Shown: positions 1-5,902 of the stretch, piece by piece
Layout: every line of letters starts with the position of its first letter
Position numbering within the stretch: position 1 is the first letter of the stretch
Source of the DNA: Oscillospiraceae bacterium
GTDB taxonomy: Bacteria; Bacillota; Clostridia; Oscillospirales; Ruminococcaceae
Reading direction: 5' to 3'
Assembly (NCBI GenBank): GCA_020024155.1
Contig: JAHHUE010000035.1
Coordinates: 1-16,314 of the forward strand
Length of the DNA stretch: 16,314 bases
Program-made: the position numbers and the translations under genes
The notes under the pieces: model-generated
Seen by the model: the letters and a program-made list of their open reading frames with translations, nothing else
Told to the model about the DNA's origin: nothing
The model's database searches: none

Positions 1-399
1 AATGCTGGAAAAATAATTATGGAAGAAAACATTAAATTATTTAAAAAAAATATAAATTATTGTGAAATGGAAAACAAAATAAAAATTATTGAAAATTCCA
101 ATCTAAATAATATTTTATTTTACGATACTGGGTACATATTTTTTGATACAATGTGTAGATATTTATGTAAAACTATTTATAGAAATTGCAAAGTTTATTG
201 TATCGTTTCCCCTTATCATTTAAGCGATATTATTATATCCATATATATTCCAGAGAAAAATATAATAATATCAAATTCTAATAATTACGACATAAACAAC
301 AGCAATAATTTATATAATACTGATTACACTAAAAATAGACATATAAATCATTATTTAGATATTGCAAATGAGTTTTTTGAAAAATCAAAAAAATTATAG
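1..399 (+). CDS. Unrecognised protein, C-terminal part (possibly a degenerate P-loop domain)
   Basis: I do not recognise this protein with confidence. The frame is open to the left edge. The first ATG (base 19) has only a weak upstream GGA and no proper ribosome site, so the gene probably begins outside the window. Numbering from that ATG, residues 31-50 look like a hydrophobic strand followed by a helix. Residues 58-64 (KVYCIVS) form a second strand and 76-85 (YIPEKNIIIS) a third. Residues 86-107 are Asn-rich low complexity, and the end is a charged helix. The order strand, helix, strand ending near S-P, then an I-P-E strand recalls, from memory only, the second half of clostridial P-loop ATPases of the PRK06851 type. 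Here the Gly-Lys-Ser/Thr loop would be lost. That link is inference and weak. Codon use is strongly AT-biased. The TAG stop lies inside the terminator stem. Confidence 0.55.
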   Translation, partial: NAGKIIMEENIKLFKKNINYCEMENKIKIIENSNLNNILFYDTGYIFFDTMCRYLCKTIYRNCKVYCIVSPYHLSDIIISIYIPEKNIIISNSNNYDINNSNNLYNTDYTKNRHINHYLDIANEFFEKSKKL

Positions 400-432
400 A
401 GGATTTGTGCAATTTACAAATCCTCTATTTTT
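396..432. terminator. Bidirectional terminator between convergent genes
   Basis: Bases 397-408 and 416-427 are perfect inverted repeats (12 bp; a further A-T pair at 396/428) around a 7-base loop. A T-rich tract follows on the + strand (428-439). On the - strand the stem is followed by a T-run read from bases 383-395. It therefore fits as an intrinsic terminator for both the left-edge gene (+) and the pcrA-to-U32 operon (-). The stop codon of the + gene (397-399) forms the base of the stem. Confidence 0.85.
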
Positions 433-437
433 ATATT

Positions 438-1658
438 TTAGTTTTTAGCTGGTTTTCTCAATATTGACATTGGTTTTATCTCTTTTTCACATGGTATTGA
501 AAAAGCCATCATTGCATGTGCAGTATTGTCAATTTCATTATTATCTGCATCATATATTTTGTTTGGAGTAAAGCTCCATACAGAACCATCTGGCTGCAAA
601 ACTTCAATTGTATCACCAAGAACAAATTTACCTCTTTGAGAACAATAAAGTCTGCCGTCTTCATATTTTGTAACAACTGCAAGTAAATCCCATTCTCTTA
701 TGTATGTAGAAGAATCTGTTGTTTGAGTTGCGTTTTCTCTGCCAAAATAGAAACCTGTTGAATATCTTCTATGACTTGTTTTTGTAAGTTCATCCAAAAC
801 TTCTACTGGACAAAGGAAGTTATCCCCTTCTTTAACATAAGTATCAACAGCTTTTCTGTAAGCTGCTGTTACAGATGCAACATAGTAAAAGCTTTTTGCA
901 CGACCTTCAATTTTAAGGCTTGTAATGCCTGCTTTGCAAAGCATATCAATATAAGGAGCCATGCAAAGGTCATTTGCATTTAATATATATGTGCCCTCTT
1001 CTGTTTCATTTATATCAAAATGTCTGTCAGGTCTGTTCTTTTCAACAAGCTGATACTGCCAACGGCAAGGCTGTGAACATTCACCACGGTTTGCATCTCT
1101 GCCATTAAGATATTGGGATAAAAGACATCTACCTGAGAATGACATACACATAGCACCATGTACAAATGCTTCTATATCAAGGTCAGCAGGAGTGTTTTTT
1201 CTTATTTCGATTATATCTTCAAGAGATGTTTCTCTTGCAAGAACAATTCTTTTTGCACCAAGAGCGTAAGCTGCATTTGCTGTAACATAGTTCATTATAC
1301 CTACTTGTGTAGAAAAATGAATTTCCATATCAGGTGCATTTTCTTTTACCATTGATAAAACGCCAAGGTCTGCAACAATAACAGCATGTACACCTGTTTG
1401 TGCAACTTTGCGAATAAATTCCGGCATTTTTTTTACATCTTCATTTGTTGGCACTGTATTTAAAGTAAGATATACTTTTTTACCAAGACTATTTGCATAA
1501 GCTGCTGCTTCTTTAAGTTGTTCAATTGAAAAGTTTTTTGGTGCAGCACGCATACCAAAGTCTTCAGCTCCAAGATAAACTGCATCTGCACCATAATTAA
1601 ATGCAAATTTAAGTCTTTCCATATCCCCAGCCGGAGACAATATTTCTGGAATGTTCAT
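438..1658 (-). CDS. trhP: U32-family tRNA uridine hydroxylase (TrhP type)
   Basis: Likely makes 5-hydroxyuridine at wobble position 34 of tRNA with prephenate as oxygen-transfer partner, the role shown for TrhP (YegQ in E. coli, YrrN/YrrO in Bacillus). The older label 'peptidase U32' is probably misleading. The 406-residue protein opens with a TIM-barrel-like N-terminus (ILSPAGDMERLKFAFNYGAD). Its centre holds the U32 signature: EAFVHGAMCMSFSGRC at 163-178, then GECSQPC at 192-198. Cys171, Cys178, Cys194 and Cys232 match in spacing the four Cys that hold an iron-sulfur cluster in UbiU-type U32 proteins. SLKIEGRAKS follows at 247-256. Its ATG overlaps the mltG stop by one base (TAATG), with GGGGG 10 bases upstream, so translation is probably coupled. 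It is the last gene before the operon terminator. Bacillus also keeps U32 genes beside mltG, but its intervening methyltransferase gene (trmR) is absent here. The family is secure; the exact substrate is inferred. Confidence 0.88.
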   Translation of the reverse strand: MNIPEILSPAGDMERLKFAFNYGADAVYLGAEDFGMRAAPKNFSIEQLKEAAAYANSLGKKVYLTLNTVPTNEDVKKMPEFIRKVAQTGVHAVIVADLGVLSMVKENAPDMEIHFSTQVGIMNYVTANAAYALGAKRIVLARETSLEDIIEIRKNTPADLDIEAFVHGAMCMSFSGRCLLSQYLNGRDANRGECSQPCRWQYQLVEKNRPDRHFDINETEEGTYILNANDLCMAPYIDMLCKAGITSLKIEGRAKSFYYVASVTAAYRKAVDTYVKEGDNFLCPVEVLDELTKTSHRRYSTGFYFGRENATQTTDSSTYIREWDLLAVVTKYEDGRLYCSQRGKFVLGDTIEVLQPDGSVWSFTPNKIYDADNNEIDNTAHAMMAFSIPCEKEIKPMSILRKPAKN

Positions 1659-2725
1659 TATTTTTTAACCCCCGCATTAACTACTTCCATAGTTTTAATG
1701 TTTTGTGTATGTTCTTCAAATGTAACCGCATAATAGTATTTTCCTGTCAAATCTGTGAGGAAGAAATAGTATGGGCTATCTTTTGTTGGATTTAGAACTG
1801 CTTTAATTGCATCTAATCCAGGTGATGATACTGGTGTTACAGGAATACCATCACACATATATGTGTTTACTGCTTTTTGCATTTCTATTGGGCTTTTATC
1901 TCTGCCTACGCCAAGATATGGCTCTACAAATTCTCTAAGATAGTAATAAGATACATCTGATTCTAATTTAGGATATGGTGAACCTTTTTTAAGTCTGTTT
2001 AAAAATACTGCTGCAACATCAGGCTGATTTTCAGGGTCGCCTGCTTCTTCTTGAACATAAGATGCAAGTGTTATAACATCTTGAAGACTAAAACCTGCTG
2101 CATCTATTTGTGAATACATTTCGTCTGTTATAAGGCTATCAAAGTGTCCAAGCATTTTTTCTGCAATATCGTGCAACGTTGCATCTGGGAAAAATTCGTA
2201 TGTAGCTGGGAATAAAAATCCTTCCATTTTAAATGGTTTAACATCACTGTCTTCTACATACTGATAAAATTTAAACTGTGACCAATCTGTATTTTCCACA
2301 ACATCAATAAACTCTTGAGAAGTACCAAAACCTGCTTGTTCAACAAGTTTTGAAATTTTTATAAGCGTTGTCCCCTCAGGAACAGTAATTTTAACACCAG
2401 ATACTTTATCTTTAATTGTTGAAAGTTCTTTTACTATTTCATCATAAGACATATTTTCTGCAAGAGTAAATGTGCCATATTGTAAGTCTGGTATTGGATT
2501 TTGTTTTGCATATATTTTAAAATACAAAGAGTTTTTAATTACACCGCTTTCAGCCAAAACTTTTGCAACTGAATTTGCACCAGAGCCTTTTTTAACCTCA
2601 ACAGTAATACTCTCTGTACTTCCTTTCCCGCCTTTTACATCAGATGAGTAATCAAAAAATACAAATCCAACAGCCAATATAGCAATAACTGCAATTACAG
2701 CAATAATTTTAACTATTTTTTTCAT
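1658..2725 (-). CDS. mltG: Endolytic murein transglycosylase MltG (YceG-like)
   Basis: Membrane-anchored lytic transglycosylase that cuts nascent peptidoglycan strands near the membrane and so sets glycan chain length. Numbered from the chosen start, residues 3-24 are one hydrophobic N-terminal anchor with the rest outside. Residues about 40-90 fit the LysM-like YceG subdomain. The catalytic core holds LASYVQEEAG at 220-229. By alignment with E. coli MltG (MASIIEKET, catalytic Glu218), the catalytic residue is Glu227. The first Glu of that motif is Gln here, which I recall as common in Actinobacteria. VAAVFLNRL and LESDVSYYY follow. The open frame reaches an ATG at 2731, but GGGGG at 2733-2737 lies only 1 base from it and 7 bases from the ATG at 2725, so 2725 (355 residues) is preferred. 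The stop shares one base with the U32 start. The gene upstream ends 11 bases away. Confidence 0.92.
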   Translation of the reverse strand: MKKIVKIIAVIAVIAILAVGFVFFDYSSDVKGGKGSTESITVEVKKGSGANSVAKVLAESGVIKNSLYFKIYAKQNPIPDLQYGTFTLAENMSYDEIVKELSTIKDKVSGVKITVPEGTTLIKISKLVEQAGFGTSQEFIDVVENTDWSQFKFYQYVEDSDVKPFKMEGFLFPATYEFFPDATLHDIAEKMLGHFDSLITDEMYSQIDAAGFSLQDVITLASYVQEEAGDPENQPDVAAVFLNRLKKGSPYPKLESDVSYYYLREFVEPYLGVGRDKSPIEMQKAVNTYMCDGIPVTPVSSPGLDAIKAVLNPTKDSPYYFFLTDLTGKYYYAVTFEEHTQNIKTMEVVNAGVKK

Positions 2726-2736
2726 TTGCATTCCCC

Positions 2737-3549
2737 CTAATCAAACATTAAATTTGCATATACTTCTTTATCCAAATTTTTAATTACACAATGTGGGAAA
2801 AGCTTGCCTTCTCCCAAAAACAGAGTTGAGTTTTGTGAAAGCTCAATATCCGCCACTTCTTTACCAGTTCTTTCTCTTACAGCCTGCAAAAGTCTTATTG
2901 CTGAATTTGTGTTTTGAGCAAATAAATCTCTTACAGTAATTTTATCTTTTTCTTCAAAATAAAGACAATAAGCGTCACCATTTTCGGCTGTTGAGCCACC
3001 TTCTGAATAAACATACTCTGTAAATTTTGTATAACCTTTATCACTGAAATTCACAATTTCATCTTCTGCAAATGTATTTCTAACTGTTTTAAATCTATTT
3101 GCAGTAACAGTATCAAAATCAGCACTCTGCCATATACTTCTTTTTATATCATAATTAAATTTTCTAAGGTATGTTATATTATCAAATCCCAAATTTTTAT
3201 AAAATTCAAAAAGGCTTTCACTTGCCGGCTGAGTAATTGAAAAATCGTAACCGTTACCTATTTTTTCTTCACAGATATAATTTATAAGTTGTTTTGCGTA
3301 TCCTTTACCACGATATTGTGGTTTAGTGCAAACACCATAAATATAAAAGCCTTTTTTGCCATAAGCTTCAACATCTATACCTGCAATTGTCATTGACACT
3401 ATTTCATCTTCATTTTTTAATAGATAAATTCCATCTTCTGAACAGATAGACAACGCAAAATCTGTAAATTGTTCGCTGTCATTAAAAATTTCCATCCACA
3501 TTTTTTTTATTTTAGGAATATCCTCTGCTTTTGCATGATAAATTTGCAT
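2737..3549 (-). CDS. GNAT family N-acetyltransferase with C-terminal extension
   Basis: Acetyl-CoA-dependent acyltransferase of unknown substrate, probably cytoplasmic. The N-terminal ~130 residues are a GNAT domain. The acetyl-CoA pyrophosphate loop is clear at 78-85 (QYRGKGYA), preceded by the strand YIYGVCTKP. The later FYKNLGF at 116-122 is the usual closing GNAT motif. Residues ~135-270 form a second domain that I cannot name; it contains YCLYFEEKDKITVRDLF. That doubles the length of a minimal GNAT (~150 residues) and gives an outline like acetyltransferases with a second GNAT-like or sterol-carrier-like lobe. The start at 3549 is supported by AAAGGAG 8 bases upstream. It lies 11 bases after the DUF2156 gene and 11 before mltG, so it is certainly in the operon. 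The domain call is secure; the function is unknown. Confidence 0.85.
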   Translation of the reverse strand: MQIYHAKAEDIPKIKKMWMEIFNDSEQFTDFALSICSEDGIYLLKNEDEIVSMTIAGIDVEAYGKKGFYIYGVCTKPQYRGKGYAKQLINYICEEKIGNGYDFSITQPASESLFEFYKNLGFDNITYLRKFNYDIKRSIWQSADFDTVTANRFKTVRNTFAEDEIVNFSDKGYTKFTEYVYSEGGSTAENGDAYCLYFEEKDKITVRDLFAQNTNSAIRLLQAVRERTGKEVADIELSQNSTLFLGEGKLFPHCVIKNLDKEVYANLMFD

Positions 3550-3560
3550 ATATTTCTCCT

Positions 3561-4457
3561 TTAAAGAACTATGTATTCAGCAAAGTATTTTTCTTTTATT
3601 TCAAAGGGATAATAACTTAATTTTGCTTTGCGTAAATTTTCATATCCCAAGTCATCTTCACGGTTGATGAATTCATAATCTTGCAAACAGTTTTTTGCAA
3701 AATCACGATTTATAACTGCATAAGCCCCATTTATATTATGATAAGCTTTTTCAACTATAATATCAACCATTTTATCATTTATCGGACAAGCAAGTGTAAA
3801 AGCAACTATTCCGTTTCTATTTTCAATAAATGCACCAAAAACATCTGTTTTATCCATATTATCAAGCAAACTAAGAATACCTTTTTGCTCTGCAATCAAG
3901 TCATTTGCTCTTTTTAAAGCGTTTTTGTTGCACCATTCAATTTCAAAATCTTTTATTCTTTCTATATTATCTTTTGTAATAAGATTAAATGTGTATTCAG
4001 GATTTTCTCTTTCAAAGCGAGAGCAATGATTTCTCTTTTTCTGATAATTTTTACCTTGTAAAAAACTTAAATCTTCAGTTTTATAAATATAGTCTGCACC
4101 ATCTCTATCTTCAACTATACTCAATTTATTATTAAAAGTGCTTTCGATAGCTTTTTTCTGTGATGGATTTATTGCAAAAATTATTACATTTCCATTATCT
4201 GCTTTTGCTTGTTCCAATATTATTTCAACGGCATTTTCAAATGACATTTCTCCAATTGGAGAAAGATACCAGTATGTGCCATCCTCTTTCATTCTTAAAA
4301 ACAAAGTTTCATTATATATACAAAACTCTACTCTATGTCTAAAAGACCATATATAAACAGCAGAAAAGCAGTGGTCACAGTCTTCTGGATTATTTTTTTT
4401 TAATAATTCGTCTATTGTTTTAAAATCTGTTATTTCTATTTCTTTATAATTCATCAT
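3561..4457 (-). CDS. DUF2156 / phosphatidylglycerol lysyltransferase C-domain-like protein
   Basis: Resembles the soluble C-terminal domain of MprF (PF09924, LPG_synthase_C), which uses the double GNAT fold. In MprF this domain moves an aminoacyl group from tRNA to a lipid. Free-standing versions like this are common in Clostridia and I know no settled function for them. Visible signatures are YIYKTEDLSFLQGKNYQKKR (123-142), typical of the family, then a charged CSRFERENPEY segment, an acyl-acceptor-like strand GAFIENRNGIVAFTL (208-222), and the C-terminal NREDDLGYENLRKAKLSYYP (265-284). At 298 residues it is the usual stand-alone length and has no membrane segments, unlike full MprF. Its ATG overlaps the tmk stop by 4 bases (ATGA), so translation is coupled. 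It sits next to a second GNAT-fold gene and then mltG. A peptidoglycan, lipid or small-molecule aminoacylation role is inference. Confidence 0.87.
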   Translation of the reverse strand: MMNYKEIEITDFKTIDELLKKNNPEDCDHCFSAVYIWSFRHRVEFCIYNETLFLRMKEDGTYWYLSPIGEMSFENAVEIILEQAKADNGNVIIFAINPSQKKAIESTFNNKLSIVEDRDGADYIYKTEDLSFLQGKNYQKKRNHCSRFERENPEYTFNLITKDNIERIKDFEIEWCNKNALKRANDLIAEQKGILSLLDNMDKTDVFGAFIENRNGIVAFTLACPINDKMVDIIVEKAYHNINGAYAVINRDFAKNCLQDYEFINREDDLGYENLRKAKLSYYPFEIKEKYFAEYIVL

Positions 4458-5116
4458 ATAATATCACTTACTTTGCTGATAACTTTCTCTAAAATTTCTT
4501 CTATTGATAATGGAATTTCTCCATCATCACAGCTTATTTTTTGCCAGTTATCATATTCAACACAAAAAAATGCCGCTTCTCTTGATTTTGCAAGATATTT
4601 CTTATCTTTTTCATGAATATCTTTCTTACTTTCATCACCGTCATATCTTTTGCTCATAAGTTTTTGAGAAACTTCTGGGCTCATATCAAGATATATAACC
4701 ACATCAGGTTTTGGAATACCTATTTTATTGTATTCAAAATCATACAACCAGTCCATAAACGATTTCCATTTATCACCGTCAAGTTTTGAACATTGATGAA
4801 CTCCATTGGAAGTTGTGTATCTATCAGCAATAACTATGCCACCATCGTTATAAAATTGCTCCCAATTGCACTTAAAACTTGCATATCTGTCAACAGCATA
4901 AAAAGTTGATGCAGCATATGGATTCACCCCATCTGCACTTTGGCTAAATTTACCAGAAAGATACATTTTTACAAGTGCAGAAGAATCGCTTTCATAGTTT
5001 GGAAAAGTTACCTTTTTTACTTTTATGCCCTCATTTTTAAGAGTTTCATATAAAAGGTTTGACTGCGTAGCTTTCCCTGAACCGTCAAGTCCTTCTATAA
5101 CAATCAATTTACCCAT
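4454..5116 (-). CDS. tmk: Thymidylate kinase
   Basis: Phosphorylates dTMP to dTDP with ATP in the cytoplasm, the step after ThyX, whose gene lies just upstream. The 220-residue protein has an N-terminal P-loop at 9-17 (GLDGSGKAT) after the strand KLIVIE. A TFPNYES region (37-43) should contact the nucleotide. AVDRYASF is at 74-81 and the DRY base-binding motif at 98-100 (ADRYTTSN). A lysine- and arginine-rich LID segment lies at ~152-175. The residue after the P-loop lysine is Ala16 where Ser or Thr usually binds magnesium, with Thr17 next. From memory this GSGKAT form is a recognised clostridial subfamily. The length is about that of normal Tmk. The start has AGAGG 7 bases upstream. The gene begins 10 bases after the thyX stop and overlaps the DUF2156 gene by 4 bases. 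Confidence 0.9.
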   Translation of the reverse strand: MGKLIVIEGLDGSGKATQSNLLYETLKNEGIKVKKVTFPNYESDSSALVKMYLSGKFSQSADGVNPYAASTFYAVDRYASFKCNWEQFYNDGGIVIADRYTTSNGVHQCSKLDGDKWKSFMDWLYDFEYNKIGIPKPDVVIYLDMSPEVSQKLMSKRYDGDESKKDIHEKDKKYLAKSREAAFFCVEYDNWQKISCDDGEIPLSIEEILEKVISKVSDII

Positions 5117-5126
5117 AATAATCCTC

Positions 5127-5891
5127 TTATTTTTTCATTTCAGCATATTTTTCTTTCATTTGTGCTGCTTTACCACAACTCATTTTGCCTTCTTTACAAG
5201 CACCATAAGCACAACTTGGACCAGCTTTTTGGAATAAAGCTGGAGCTACTTCCCATACAAGTTTAAGCATTTGGTCTGCAAGTTCTCTTATTTCCCACTG
5301 AGCACGTTCGCAGCAACGATGTGTAAAGAAATTGTTTAAGCTTCTTGCATTCATAGTAACAATCATTTTTGTTGTACATGCATTTGGAAGAATAAATCTT
5401 GCATCTTCTATTGCCTGTTTTTCAGCAGCTTTATTTGCTGATTTTTCGTCCATACCTTCATCAAGCATCTTTTCTTTGTGTGCTGCTTTAAGCACTTCTG
5501 TAACTTTAAGGTAATTTTCTGCTGCAATATCCATTGATTTATTAAACTCTGCCAATGTTTCAGGGTCTTTTGCAACTTCGGGAGGAGTTACATATTCAAA
5601 TTGTTTAAGATTTACATATCTTTGGCTTTGAACGCTATAAGATGCAATTCTGTGTCTTGTAATTTGTGCCAAAAGTGCACGAGAAACGCCTTCAATTGCA
5701 AAAGTAAAGCTTACATGTTCTGTTGGGCTTTCGTGGCCAAGAGAAGAAAGCATTTTAACAAATTCTTTGCTTTTTTCTTCTGTAAGCCCATCTAGTAATG
5801 TATCTATATGAGCATTTGAATAACAAAGTTTTGCCGCTGCTGCAACAACTTTTTCTGGATTTGGTGTGTATGCTATCAATTCTACTTTCAT
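5127..5891 (-). CDS. thyX: Flavin-dependent thymidylate synthase ThyX
   Basis: Makes dTMP from dUMP using methylene-tetrahydrofolate, FAD and NADPH, the route used by many anaerobes in place of ThyA. The diagnostic ThyX motif RHR-X7-S is present: Arg79-His80-Arg81, then Ser89, within RHRIASYSVQSQRY. Nearby HESPTEHVSFTFAIEGVSRA (53-72) and the C-terminal NARSLNNFFTHRCCERAQWE (181-200) are typical substrate- and FAD-site segments. The 254-residue length is slightly long for the family. The end carries a Cys-containing tail (Cys227, Cys232, Cys239 in CAYGACKEGKMSCG) followed by a Lys-rich helix. I recall similar tails on clostridial ThyX proteins; a metal or redox role is inference. The start has AGGAGG about 8 bases upstream and lies 11 bases after the pcrA stop. 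The next gene, tmk, uses its product. Confidence 0.96.
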   Translation of the reverse strand: MKVELIAYTPNPEKVVAAAAKLCYSNAHIDTLLDGLTEEKSKEFVKMLSSLGHESPTEHVSFTFAIEGVSRALLAQITRHRIASYSVQSQRYVNLKQFEYVTPPEVAKDPETLAEFNKSMDIAAENYLKVTEVLKAAHKEKMLDEGMDEKSANKAAEKQAIEDARFILPNACTTKMIVTMNARSLNNFFTHRCCERAQWEIRELADQMLKLVWEVAPALFQKAGPSCAYGACKEGKMSCGKAAQMKEKYAEMKK

Positions 5892-5902
5892 TTCTCTTCC
5901 TC

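Noticed and set aside
90..340. Asn/Ile-rich AT repeats in the left-edge gene as a simple-sequence repeat or CRISPR-like array
   Set aside because: There is no regular repeat unit or spacer pattern; it is biased codon use within an open frame.
771..1355. Two + strand frames of 65-70 codons inside the U32 gene
   Set aside because: They are antisense shadows of a strongly conserved protein and have no ribosome sites or recognisable motifs.
1669..1673. GGGGG run near the mltG stop as a frameshift site
   Set aside because: Both mltG and the U32 gene are complete with normal family ends; the run more simply serves as the U32 ribosome site.
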